A stretch of 64,000 nucleotides of DNA from Mycoemilia scoparia (Eukaryota; Kickxellomycota; Kickxellomycetes; Kickxellales; Kickxellaceae), in the NCBI GenBank assembly GCA_027575805.1, contig JANBPU010000001.1:372001-436000 (forward strand). The letters are read 5' to 3'. A program made the translations under genes and the position numbers. The notes beneath the pieces are model-generated. The model searched no databases. It was given only the letters and a program-made list of their open reading frames with translations, and was not told where the DNA came from. Below are positions 23,558 to 35,085 of the stretch, piece by piece; positions within the stretch are counted from its first letter, which is position 1, and each line of letters opens with the position of its first letter.

Positions 23558-24957
23558 ATGCCTCAACCTCTTCTTGAAAGTGACTGTCCTGACCTTAAGC
23601 TCCTAGCCCGCGGAAAGGTTAGAGACTTGTACGATATCGATGATGACAGTCTGCTATTTGTAGCGACCGATCGCATCAGTGCTTATGATGTCACAATGAA
23701 AACCGTAAGGATTACGATTCAAGCCTGGCTTTTGAGTGCTTTGTAGCATCTAAAAACATTGCGACTAACGAACATATTTTGACCTCCATTGTCTTGGGTA
23801 TAGCCCATCCCTAATAAAGGGCGCATTCTGACCCAGATGAGCGTTTTTTGGTTCAAGATGCTTGAAGACATTATCCCCAACCACATGATCACAGACAAGA
23901 TCGATGAGATGCCAGAAAAGATCCACAAGTATAGAGATCAGCTTGAGGGAAGATCCTTGCTGGTTAAGAAGGTCAAGATTCTGCCTGTAGAAGCCATTGT
24001 ACGAGGACACATAGCTGGTAGGTGAATATTTTAAAGCATTGGTGACTATTATATGGGTATAATCTAATGTTTTCCTGTTGTACTTTTCCAATTCTATGCG
24101 TGGAATTCATAAAAAGGTTCTGGTTGGAAGGAATACAAAGAAAAGGAAACGGTTTGTGACATTCCCCTTCCTTTGGGCTTGAAAGAAAGTCAGAAACTGA
24201 GCGAACCTCTTTACACACCTAGCACCAAGGCTGAATATGGAGAGCATGGTATGTATTAAGCATTTGATGTCATTTAGAGCAGGTTGCTAAAATGCATTCA
24301 TTTCAGCTAATATTGGTTCTATTTTTTTATCACTTTTTATTATAGACGAAAATATTCATCCTGATAAAGGTATTTGCAGCTCGCTTTGGTCGATGTAAAG
24401 TCATTGCAATGTTACAGTTGATGATACTAACCATGTTATAAACTTACCAACTACAATAGCTGTTGAGATTCTTGGGAAGGAAAATGCTGACAAGGTTGCC
24501 AAGGTGTCCGTTGAGATCTATAAAAAGGCTTCCGATTATGCTGCCAAGAAGGGCATCATAATTGCCGATACCAAGCTCGAATTTGGACTTGACAAACAAG
24601 GTAACCTTGTTTTGGCTGACGAGGTCCTGACTCCAGGTAAATTAGTTTAGATATTAGTCTTGCATTTGTGAACTGGCTGGTTTAGTCAGTGATGATGGAA
24701 ATCTCGCCTAATGGAAATTTAATATATTTATATGTATTATACTTTTAGACTCTTCCCGCTTTTGGCCAGAGTCCACCTTCAGAGTTGGCAAGTCGCAGGA
24801 TAGCTACGATAAGCAATACCTGCGTGACTATCTAGAAAGCATCAACTTTGATAAAAAGACCCCAATTGATTTGCCCCCTCTGGTTGTTGACAATAGTCTC
24901 AAAAAGTATATAGAAGCATTTGTCAAGCTTACTGGAACCAGGCCAGATCTGAAATAA
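23558..24957 (+). CDS. ADE1: SAICAR synthetase (Ade1/PurC)
   Basis: The enzyme joins CAIR and aspartate, with ATP, to make SAICAR in purine biosynthesis. Exons are 23558-23704, 23804-24017, 24117-24248, 24346-24369, 24460-24636 and 24749-24957. They give 300 aa, the normal monofunctional length. Landmarks are [88 protein letters not shown] and DKQYLRDYL. Exon 4 is only 24 nt. No PurE or ADE2 domain is fused to it. Confidence 0.96.
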
Positions 24958-25108
24958 ACAGAGCTTATATTAGTGAGCCCTCTTTATGTTTATTATTAAA
25001 AGACCAGATTTCTTTAGATTGTACTTAGTCGTGCCTTTGAATTTAAATATTTTCTGTTGACTTTAAAGGCAATAATAGCATATTTGTGCTGTTTATAAAT
25101 ATGAGCGA

Positions 25109-25228
25109 TTATTTTTGAAGGGCTAAGTTTTACTAGTAGGCCAATTTCAACCTGCATACTAGTCTCCATATATTTTCATTGATCAATGTATCATTATGCA
25201 CTATCTGCATTTAGCCCTTCAAAAATAA
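25109..25228. repeat. Family B inverted-repeat element, copy 2
   Basis: 120 bp with perfect 18-bp inverted ends: TTATTTTTGAAGGGCTAA at 25109-25126 and its exact reverse complement at 25211-25228. No ORF. This is the best-preserved inverted pair in the window. Confidence 0.75.
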
Positions 25229-25234
25229 CTACCC

Positions 25235-25351
25235 ATATGGATGGCTATTTTTGAAGGGGACTCCCTGTTAATAAGTTATGGTAGCCCATTTTGCTATGAG
25301 TGCCTATATAATCATCGGCCGTCAAAAGATATCTTTCAAACATTATGACCC
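25235..25351. repeat. Family B inverted-repeat element, copy 3 (degenerate)
   Basis: Left end GGCTATTTTTGAAGGGGA; right end ATCTTTCAAACATTATGACCC, whose complement GGGTCATAATGTTTGAAAGAT resembles the family end. It lies directly beside copy 2. Confidence 0.5.
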
Positions 25352-25578
25352 GCATGTTCAAGATTCAAGTATAAGTGCTTGTTTATAGTTAAGCTAGTCA
25401 AAACCTCTCTAGATAGAATAAGAACTCAACTCAACTAATCATTAAGGCTATATTAGTACATTAGAGATGCACAAAAGGCTGTGCTTTTTGTTGGCGGGAT
25501 AACTAATCCAAAATATTACAGAAATCGTAAAAGGCACACTAAATGGTTATTATCACGTATATGCGTGTGTATAGATAA

Positions 25579-26136
25579 TTAGGTCAGCTTATCTAAATGA
25601 TCCAAACGAGTTAAAACTGTTGCGCGGCTTGTCTCCTGGATCTCTCCAGCCAAAAACAATTCATCTAACACTTGATACACCTTGTAGAAGTTGAACACTA
25701 GATCCAATTCACATACATTTCCAAAGAATGTATCAAGGATCTCAACAAACAGGTGGATTGCCTCAAGATATGCAAGCTCGTTGTCATTGGCATCAACACA
25801 GAAGCAAAAGAACAGGCCAGCATAACGGCGATAGACAATCTTGTAGTTTTGGAACTATCGTGGTAATATATATATAATCAAAGCATATCGTTAACATCCA
25901 GCTTTATATGATGCTAGTCTGAATTGTAATGCTATTGTGTCTAGAATGTGTGCATATATATATATACACGTCGAATTTACCTCTACAAAGTTTGACTGGT
26001 GCTTCTGGTCTCTAGAGGCAACCACTCGGTGCACCTCGCCTTTCAATTTCCTTTTCTCGGCATCTACGGCAGGAATGTACCACTTCTCGAGCCTTGTTTT
26101 TCCCTGGCGGTTTTGGACAAGAATGAACCGAATCAT
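25579..26136 (-). CDS. APS2: AP-2 adaptor complex sigma subunit
   Basis: This is the small sigma chain of the clathrin adaptor AP-2, used in endocytosis at the plasma membrane. Exons are 25981-26136 and 25579-25854, giving 143 aa against 142 in animals. The sequence is strongly conserved: [84 protein letters not shown] and [14 protein letters not shown]. The [15 protein letters not shown] block, which lines the dileucine-signal pocket, is intact. AP-2 rather than AP-1 is favoured by the MIRFILVQN start. Confidence 0.94.
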
Positions 26137-27133
26137 TTGGTAAAATATATAAAATGATATTAGTTTTTAAAGGAGCTTTAACACATGGACAAGATAGGTC
26201 ATATACAAAGACTTGTATTTTTTCAGGTGCTAGTAGCAATGTGGCACTTCTTGTTTGGTATAGTATGGCTTATGGGCCAAATTCGCTGGAGGGACGGAAG
26301 TTCAATTTGGTATACTTTGATAGAGAACCTGCCAAATGGTAGTCACCCTTTGGCTCTGATTGTCTCTGTGATCATTGACCACTAAACGATGCTCTTTAAA
26401 AATTATCATCTATGGTAACTTCATAAAGCAGAATGAGGACATTAGTACTACAGTGAAAAGTCCCAGTAAGCCAAGTAATAGGTAGAAAAGCTCCTAAGCT
26501 ATCCTCTTTATTGGCCAATTCAAACCTTTTTCAGTAGTGTTGGGAGACATTGCCTGATTCGATTATTCACTAATCACCTGATCACACATGCTCTCAGGCA
26601 GGGTTTTGAGGTGAACACAGCAGACAGACCAGGGACACTTGAATGCAACAAGCGAGGAGCAGCGGAGGGAAAGAGGAGGCGAGCTTGACCTATTTGCGAA
26701 AAAGCGGAGGCCCGGTTTGGCGATACACAACGCGTGCGGTGGAACTGATGGAATATGTCTTTTCCCCATGGCTTTTGATGAATGGACATGTTGGATGTGG
26801 TGGTCTTGAGTTTTGCTTTTTTCATGAGGGAACTCCAGAAACGCTTTTGCTCTGCGCGCTTTGTGTATCTGGCTCATGTTTTCTACCCCCCTTTTTTCTG
26901 CAAAACAACGCATTTTTGCCATTTCGATTTACACGTTTAATCCTTTTATTCTCATTTCTTGTTCTTTCAATTTCGCTTTCCGCCGCCACCACCACCACTA
27001 CCACTAATTCTACCAGTTTTACAGAAAACCCAGCGCACAATTAGCTCTTTTTGACTTGACGTGTTAATCCGTATACAATCGCTTATAATTCCAGACGTTT
27101 TTCTGTCCTTTGGTCTGGTTCTGATATTCAAGT
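26137..27133. other. Gap with nested repeats upstream of TBL1
   Basis: Divergent region between AP-2 sigma and TBL1. A diverged family B-like pair of ends (26150-26410) appears to enclose an inverted family A copy (about 26180-26342). From 26900 to 27130 the DNA is pyrimidine-rich, consistent with the TBL1 leader. ORFs across 26560-27044 have no recognisable product. Confidence 0.4.
26180..26342 (-). repeat. Family A inverted-repeat element, reversed copy
   Basis: Read on the minus strand it begins CATTTGGCAGGTTCTC and contains ATTTGGCCCATAAGCCATAC, the family A core. The far end is too diverged to place exactly. Confidence 0.45.
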
Positions 27134-29196
27134 ATGCCATTGACAAGCTCGGACGTCAATTACCTGGTCTATCGGTATTTAAAAGAATCAGGTAAACTAT
27201 TGCACCCAAATATGTCATTTATATGTTTTTGGTTAGGAAATTACCCCCAAAAAGGACTTTTTAGGTGCTGACAATTCTTGGAACGCTTTGTATAAAATAG
27301 GGTTTTTGCACTCGTCCTATATATTCCAGTATGAATCACAAATCCACAAGAACAAAAACGAAGACCCCAATGTGGATCCGGGCCTCCTCATAAGGGTTTT
27401 ACAGAAGGGTTTACAATACATGGAGATAGAAAAGCATCTTAATGAGGTATGGCTATATGCACATGTGTATCAAATATTCTATATAAAGTACCTGGAACCC
27501 AAAATTAACCTATTGCCTGGTGCTACTATCCATAATTCTGATGTTCTAGGACGGCACAGCAAGGCTTTGTGATGCCCCATTTAATCTACTGGGAAGACAT
27601 GTTTGTAGCTATTCTGGCAACACCTACCCAGCCACAAAAGCTTCTGATGGACATCAGCAGCACCAGTCTCCCCCTTTATCCAGGAACAACACCAAACAAA
27701 ACATATCCGCACAGCAAGATGGCAACGACAGCTCTATGGATATCGATGCTGGCGGGACAACCATAGTGCACACATCCACGCCTGTAAACACTTTGCACAC
27801 ACCAGTGTCCGCTGAGCAGCCTAATGGTGATTCCAAAACCACGCCAAAATTGGAAAAGAACAAAAACGAAAATGCTGATAGCAATATCAATACCAATAGT
27901 AATTCTGTTACTGCTACAGCAACCACAACAACCAACGCCAACAGCAAGACCAAAGGGACGCCAGAAATATCTCCTGCATCTCAACATGCAAAAGCCAGCA
28001 ATAATGGCATCGAGGGCAATGCCCAAAGTGCTAATAAGCATAACGAACCGAAAAATAACGGCGATGCCATGGATGTTGAGACGCCGACAAACTCCACAGT
28101 GGCGGCCCAAGGTACTGCTGGGAAGACAAAAGACCGCCCAAAGACTAATGATGGCGCTATGATTCTGCGCGGTCATGATGTTGCTGTATTTATGAGTTCC
28201 TGGAATACCGCGTCATCCAGATTCATTGCCACTGGTGGAGGTGACGGGACGGCGCGTATATGGGATCTTTCCAAGATATCTGCTGGCGAAGACAACTACT
28301 CGGTGGTGCTACAGCACTTGCCAAACCTAAGCGATAAACTAGATGTTACCGCAGTCACATGGAACAGCGCCGGAACACTGCTTGCAACAGTCAGCTATGA
28401 CGGCCAGATCCGGATATGGACACAGCGTGGCGAGTTGAGACATATAATGAGGCTTCACCAAGGGCCTGTCGTTGCGCTAAAATGGAATAAGAAGGGCGAC
28501 CTTCTTCTGAGTGGGAGCTTGGACAAAACTATAATTCTGTGGGATACGATGACTGGGGATTGCAAGCAGCAATTCGAGGAACACAGTGCCCCAGTGCTGG
28601 ACATCGACTGGCTTGACAATGCAACCTTTGCTTCTGGGTCACAGGACAGATCGATAATGATTTGGAAGATTGACCAAGAAAAGCCTATAAAGAAATTCGT
28701 TGGGCACAAGGGCGACGTCAACACAGTGAAGTGGCATTCTGCTGGAAAGTACCTGGCCAGTGCATCTGATGATGGAACGGCCAAGGTCTGGTCGATGGAT
28801 ACCACAGAAGTCTGGCAAACATTTACTGGGCATACGCAGCAGGTGTATGCGATTGAATGGATGCCCAGAAAGGATCGTGCCATTCTAGCAACAGGCTCTT
28901 TCGATGGCACAATCCGAATATGGGATGCAGATAACGGCAATTGTCTTCGAGTGATAAGTTCGCATTCAGAAGCCATACATTGCATTGCATTTAGCCCCGA
29001 TGGTCGTCTTCTTGCCAGCGGTGCTTTTGACAAGAAAATCCGCATTGCTCATCTCAAGAATGAGTCGATGTCAAAATCCTATGATGCTGAGGATGGCGTA
29101 TATGATGTGCAGTGGTCCAGCAATGGCGCACTGGCCGCATCGATAGCAAACGGAACCGTGATGATTTTGGAACCATACAAGTCTAGTAAACAGTAG
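27134..29196 (+). CDS. TBL1: TBL1/TBL1XR1-like LisH-WD40 corepressor subunit
   Basis: TBL1-type proteins are WD40 exchange subunits of SMRT/NCoR- or Set3-type HDAC complexes. Exons are 27134-27191, 27301-27446 and 27550-29196, giving 616 aa. The N-terminal LisH is clear after splicing: SSDVNYLVYRYLKES, GFLHSSYIFQYESQI, VLQKGLQYMEIEKHLNEDGT. Residues about 100-265 form an Asn/Thr-rich linker. About eight WD40 repeats then fill residues 272-616 (ATGGGDGTARIWDLS, ASASDDGTAKVWSMD, ATGSFDGTIRIWDAD). Exon 2 must start at 27301 for the LisH to align. Budding-yeast Sif2 is the closest named counterpart. Confidence 0.92.
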
Positions 29197-29824
29197 TATA
29201 GTCGCCTCTCTTGTGTTGTATTATTATAATTATAATTATTATTATCATTTCCATTTCCACTACACTTTCCACTCTCACATTCTCTTTCTCTACCGGATAA
29301 TTATCATTACTCCTGTCATTAACCTGCCCCCTTTATTATACATACCTGGATTTTTTGGCTTATTGTTTCTTTTCTCTCTCACTCTCACATCTCCTCCTCT
29401 CTGATACATTTACTTTTAATTCAGACAACTCCAACCTCCTTATTAAAGTTTGATGCACATATTTCTTTAAATACAGCCGTGGCATTTAGTATTAATGCCT
29501 CTACATATTGAGAATGAAAACGACGATACATATATTCGAGTGTTTTTTGAATGTGATGGGTTTGTATGGCCAATTTTATGTGGGAGATTGTTTTTGAAGG
29601 GTTAGTCTCTCACACTTGGCTGTGATTGCTGCTGCCCCTATAATTATTCGCCCATATTAAAAAGTAATCTAGTGATGACAAAATCAAAATAACGATCATG
29701 GCTTGAATGGTGCCCATAAGACTTGTAGATCAGCTTGCCTGGTTTCGTATAACCATGATAGCACTGGTATAAAAATATAATCTTTGTATCATCTAATAAC
29801 GGGTGGCTGGAGATCATAATAGCA
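29197..29824. other. Gap between TBL1 and MSY1
   Basis: Simple-sequence TAT/AAT and CT-rich DNA follows the TBL1 stop. At about 29582-29602 there is one family B-like end (TTGTTTTTGAAGGGTTAG) without a clear partner. No ORF or RNA gene was recognised. Confidence 0.4.
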
Positions 29825-31416
29825 ATGAAAATACTGGCTAGATTATGCCTACGAAGAGCCGGATTCCAGGCTAAATACAATAATCACCTATGGAATAATG
29901 TACAAAAAACCGCACTCTATAGCACAAAGATAGTAGATACTCTAAAGGGCCGCGGTCTTGTCAATTCCGTTACTCATGACAGCATATATTCAGCACTGGA
30001 GAAAAGTAAGGTCGGGGTATATTGTGGGGTTGATCCAACAGCCCCCAGCCTACACGTAGGAAACCTGATCCCACTAATGGGACTTTTGCACTTTCATCTG
30101 GCCGGACATAGAATCTTGCCTTTGGTAGGAAGCGCGACGGGTGCAATAGGTGATCCCAGCGGGAAGAGCACCGAAAGAGGGCTATTGGCATCTGATGTGC
30201 TCAACAACAATGTAAAAAGTATATCCGCACAACTGGAGAATTTCTTTGAGAGAGCCAGAGAGTATGCAGAAAAGCGGTCTTACAATGTGTCTATAGAGCA
30301 AAATGCCAGCCCAAGCAATTCTTCAGAGCGACTTAGCCCGATCAAGATAGTAAGGAATGGTGATTGGTATGGAGGTATGGGTGTGCTTGAATTTCTTCGT
30401 GATGTTGGAAAACATGCCAGAGTTGGAGTCATGTTGGCTCGTGAAAGTGTAAAGGCACGGATGTCATCTGAACAAGGCATCAGCTTCACAGAATTTTCGT
30501 ACCAGCTATTGCAAGCTTACGATTTCTGGTACCTTTATAAAAACCATGGATGCAAAGTACAGCTTGGAGGAAGTGACCAGTGGGGAAATATAACCGCAGG
30601 AACCGAATTAATTCGTAGATTGAGAGCCGCCAATGACATTAGTAATGACGGTGGCAGCGGCGATGTAAACAGCGAAAACGACGCATTTGGAATTACATTC
30701 CCACTTCTGACTACTTCGACTGGTGAAAAGTTTGGCAAATCTGCTGGAAATGCCATTTGGTTGGATTCTAACTTGACCTCACCATTTGATTTTTACCAAT
30801 TCTTTGTTCAGACCCCTGATGCTGATGTCGAGCGCTATTTGCTACTGTTCACGCTGCTTCCTGTTGATAAAATTGCACAGACTATCGAAGCACACAAACA
30901 AAAGCCCGAAGATTTCACCGCTCAAAAGCTACTTGCTTCTGAAGTCACAGAGATGATCCACGGTGGTAAGCTGGTACCTCAAACTATCTATTTTGTTTAA
31001 TTGCTTGCTGTAAATTTAACTAATGAACCTGAATCCACCAAAATGTGTATGTAGAAAATGGGTTCAGGAAAGCAATAGTCGCAACGGATGTCCTTTTCGG
31101 AAAGTCAAAATCATCGTATACAAAATCAGAACTAGCCAACGCATTTGCAAACGACCCCAGATTAAAAACCATAAATAACGCTGTTATATCCGGAAAAACT
31201 GTTACTGATCTGGCTGTCATTTCAGAGTCGTGCAAATCAAAGGGCGAAGCAAACAGACTTATCAAGAATGGTGGTCTATATTGGAACAACCAAAGAGTAA
31301 CTGATCCGAAATGGATTCCATCGCTGGAGAACGGAGACTACATTGGTGGCTCCATCGGTGTTCTGAGAACAGGAAAAACAAACTATAGACTTTTGCAAAT
31401 CCAAGAGAATACCTGA
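29825..31416 (+). CDS. MSY1: Mitochondrial tyrosyl-tRNA synthetase
   Basis: This class I synthetase charges mitochondrial tRNA-Tyr. Exons are 29825-30965 and 31055-31416, giving 500 aa. The first roughly 35 residues are basic and Ser/Leu-rich, as in an import presequence. The HIGH-type motif is SLHVGN (75-80), with YCGVDPTAPSLH before it. The KMSKS-type motif is KFGKS (302-306). LGGSDQWGNITAG and SGKSTERGLL are family blocks. The C-terminal S4-like domain reads VISESCKSKGEANRLIKNGG. Two insertions look lineage-specific: an Asn/Ser-rich one near 155-172 and an acidic Gly/Asn-rich one near 270-287. Confidence 0.94.
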
Positions 31417-31620
31417 TCTTATAATATTTACTAATAAATTGGAGTTTCCAAATAAACACTTTTTTTTCTTTTTTGCAAAGCACACTTGATACTTTTACTT
31501 TACCCATAATGAGCGAGTGCCTGGTTCCAATTAAATACCTTTGTTTTTGTCATTGAATGTTGAAAGCAACTAGCGCATTTACTCCCTTGGATAAAATAAG
31601 TTCTTATCAAAGCAAACAAA

Positions 31621-32178
31621 ATGTCTATTCAAAAGAAATTTGAGGACGAGAGCTATGCTCTTCAGAAGTTACAAAAAGGCAGGTATCTTGTACACACTCT
31701 CAACAAAAAAACGAGTAAACTTTCTCAATGTTTGTAGATGGATCTCCGATGTTGAAAATGATATGTTACCAACCTGAATTATGGTTGACGCTTTCTTATT
31801 GGTCTTACTCTTTCCAATAAATCCATTTACATTTACATTTACTAACCCGAATATATAGAATACAGCCAGATGATTAATTCGCGAAGACAACTAGAGTCGC
31901 AGTTACAAGAAAACAAGATGGTTGAAGAGGAGTTCAAACTGTTGAAGGATAATGCCAAAATTTACAAGTTGACTGGGCCTGTTCTGCTTCCACAGGAAAA
32001 GCTTGAGGCCGTTGGTAACGTAGAGAAGCGTATAGAATTCATCAACAACGAAACTAAACGTGTTGAGAATCGTATCGAGGAGTTACAAAAGCTCCAAAAG
32101 GAAAAGATTGAACAGGTGCATCGCCTAAGAGAAGAAATACAGAAAAATGCAGGTATTAGCGGAAAAGCCATCAATTAA
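31621..32178 (+). CDS. YKE2: Prefoldin subunit 6
   Basis: Prefoldin subunit 6 is a beta-type subunit of the hexameric prefoldin chaperone, which delivers actin and tubulin to CCT. Exons are 31621-31678 and 31859-32178, giving 125 aa. It forms two coiled coils flanking a beta hairpin: RRQLESQLQENKMVEEEFKLL, IYKLTGPVLLPQEKLEAVGNV, EKRIEFINNETKRVENRIEEL. The intron is best closed with a GC donor (GCAGGT at 31679), which preserves the family's LQK-x4-x-x-SRRQ spacing. A GT donor two bases further on is possible with a different acceptor and gives a one-residue-shorter product. Confidence 0.9.
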
Positions 32179-32460
32179 AGGGAGAAGATCCAGATCGTAC
32201 CAGAACATTGGATTTAATGGCTGTTTTTTTGTTTCCATTTGTCTTTGATTATTCTACATTGAAAACTGATATCAATCAGGCATAATAATAAAGCCAGCTT
32301 CGCATCTAATGGAAAATATAACCACCCAACTATGGATGTTTGAATTACAATTTGTAATGTTTTTTATAATTTATTAATAATGAATGTATTGAGTAAAATT
32401 TGAGCAAGAACAGAAAATGTGTAAGTATTCAAAAATCAATATAAGGCAATTCTACAGCGA

Positions 32461-34697
32461 CTATAAGGATACATTTTGCTTGAATGACTCCCTGCCCCTT
32501 TGTTTTGCTGCACTTTTGTCCTTGGCCGTCTGGAACCATGTGCGTTTTGGTCGAGAGTGAATCTCATCGCGATGCTTGATCAAGTTTTCCGCCTTTTTCA
32601 ATTTCATCTCAGCATCCCTTAACTGGCGCTCTTGTTTTTCCTCTTCCAAGATTTCTTTGAGTTTTGTTACAAATCCATCCAGCTTGGTCTTATACTTAAT
32701 TATGACCTCCGTATCAACAACACGCTGGCGGATCTGTTCTTTTGGAGCATTTTTTATAGCCATCTTTAAAATCTTGCGGTCTGATTCGCCTGCCATAGTA
32801 ACGGCTCTACCGCTTCGACCGGCACGAGCGGTACGACCAATTCTGTGGAGATACTGGGAAAGATTAGTTGGCATATTGTAGTTAATTACAGTATCAACTC
32901 CCCTGATATCAAGACCACGGGCAGCGAGATCGGTTGCCATCAGATAATCTACTAGGCCGTCACGGAACTTTTCAAGAGAATCCATACGCTGCTCTTGTGA
33001 CAGATTCCCGTGAAGCTCGCCAGCCTTGAGTCCCAGCAGACCAAACACAATCTTCATTTGGTGTGCAGCGGCCTTGCTACGGAAGAAAACAATGCATTTG
33101 CGTTTATAGTGTTTCTTGCAAAGAGATACCAGGATAGCACCACGATCATCCTCACGGTTTTGCCGGATACGAATGAATTCCTGAATAAGCCTTTTAGCGG
33201 CAGTCTTTGGTGGATCAATTTGAATGCGCACAGGGCGACGGAGCGAAAGGCGGATCAGCTCGTCAACACTGCTGGTCATAGTGGCTGAAAACAACATAGT
33301 CTGGCGCTGTTTTGGACAATATTCAACGATCTCATTCAGTTCGTCGGTGAAACCATCTTCCAGCATACGATCAGCTTCGTCCATCACCAAAATCTCAATG
33401 TTATCCATGCTGAAAGATTGCGAGTTGCGTACATGATCGATCAAACGGCCAGGTGTAGCAATCACAATGTCGGGTCTGCTCTTTAGCTCTATTTCCTGTT
33501 GCTTCAACGAAAGGCCACCAGTACACAAGCACAGTCGGATATCTGTAAACGAGGCCAGCTTCGTTGCAACATTGTGGCACTGAATGGCCAGCTCACGGGT
33601 TGGGCACAGAACTACGACACGAGTTACCTGGACCTTCTTGGGCCTGTATAACAATCTCTCAAGAATTGGCACCATAAAGGCACCAGTTTTACCTGAACCA
33701 GTAACAGCGCCACCACAAATGTCCTTTCCTAGAAGAGCAATGGGGATTGTGCGCCCCTGGATCGGCGTGGGCTGAACAAATCCAAGCAGTGTCAAACCCT
33801 TCATGATGGGACGTGACAAGTTCATTTGAGTAAATGATTCTGGTATGTCTCCAGCTGCTGCCTCGCTTTCTGGTGCAAAGTAAGCTTTGCGCTTCTCTCT
33901 TTCTTCTTCATCGGTTTCTGAGTCCTCGTCATCTTCAGATTCCGACATTGATTCTTCGCTACTTTCCTCTGAACCAGACTCTTCGCTTTTGTTAGACCCG
34001 TCTTCATTATCATCTTCAGACTCAATATCTTTATTATCATTTTCTTCCTCTTCAACATTAGAATCTATACCACAGAAAAGATTAAAAGTCAAAACGTGCA
34101 TATCCTGGATAAACCATGAAGCAAAATGTAGGCATAAGATAGGGTTTCTAAATTACCTTCTTCATCTTCACTTTCAGCCTCTGTGCTTAATTTTCTCCGC
34201 TTGTCAAAAGACTCGCCAGAGCTCTTCATACTTTTTCTCTTGGCAGCAATTTTTTCATCCAAAGTTGAAAACTGGTTTGGATTCTTTCGAATTTTAAGTG
34301 CGGCTCTAGCCAGAGCGAAATCCATGGTTTTTGGGACTGAGTCCAAACCATCAGCGTCAAGATCAACTAAAAAGTCGGCATTCATATCCTTTTCTTCTTG
34401 ATCAACATTATTGGATTTGTTCTTTCCCCGTCCCTTTGACTTTTTGTCAATCTTTTTCCCTGCCTATTTTACATAGTCAAAACATATATTGTTGTTAGGT
34501 TGAACTTGAATTGAAATAAATATATATAGAGTGCACATTTACTTTTCTTGTTGCCTAAAAGGAGACTCATAGCATATGGTACGTACTTTGTTTTTGGAAT
34601 GCTTTCTTTCGGCTTCACTCTCCTGTTCTACTACTTCAAGGTTTGGAACCTCGTCATTCTCGTCAATTGTCATTACAAAGTCGTCAAGGTCAGCCAT
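32461..34697 (-). CDS. DRS1: DEAD-box RNA helicase Drs1/DDX27
   Basis: Drs1 is a nucleolar helicase needed for 60S subunit assembly. Exons are 34587-34697, 34157-34463 and 32461-34064, giving 673 aa. The N-terminus is acidic, with Ser/Glu/Asp tracts near residues 140-195. The Q motif is GFVQPTPIQ, followed by Walker [10 protein letters not shown] (about 259), PTRELA, TPGRL, DEAD in VMDEADRML (about 358), SAT, ARGLDI and [10 protein letters not shown]. The C-terminal coiled, basic tail ([21 protein letters not shown]) is typical of Drs1. A 12-nt candidate microexon in intron 1 was rejected. Confidence 0.94.
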
Positions 34698-35085
34698 TTT
34701 TGTATAATAATATATATTAAATATTTAAAGAAATAGTGGTTGTGAATAACAAAAATCACTTTTCAAACCAAACTTTTTTGTTGTAGTAAACTAGCAGCTT
34801 ATTTTTTTGAATGCAGATCTGATCACTAATACATAATTTTGATCTTTGATTTAGGCCTTATAAAAAAGCACATTAATAGAGGCAGCACGCTGTGGGAGTT
34901 AACTCAAAAAGTTTCAATGATGAACTAGGATAGATTGTTGGGCACTAGCTAGGCCAAATACTCGAGAATAACATTTAAACTATTGAAAAACAAACAATAA
35001 CATGGTACCTATGCAAAACTGTCAATCGACTAGGTGATATAAGAGGATTGTGAAAAGAAGGTGTAAACACTGACTTATAAGGTTT
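34698..35085. other. Gap: DRS1 promoter and SCAI 3' UTR
   Basis: AT-rich, with no ORF or repeat-family copy. It should hold the DRS1 promoter and the 3' end of the co-oriented SCAI gene. Confidence 0.4.

Larger units (their letters stand above)
24958..25578. other. Convergent gap with paired family B elements
   Basis: Lies between ADE1 and the minus-strand AP-2 sigma gene. Two family B elements stand nearly end to end (25109-25228 and 25235-25351). The remainder shows no ORF or RNA gene. Confidence 0.5.

Noticed and set aside
26563..27044. Overlapping ORFs of 66-133 codons on both strands
   Set aside because: No recognisable protein content. The pyrimidine-rich composition fits the TBL1 leader region.
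34543..34554. 12-nt microexon (ATRK) in DRS1 intron 1
   Set aside because: It would require a 32-nt upstream intron, shorter than any other in the window. A single intron from 34586 to 34464 keeps phase.
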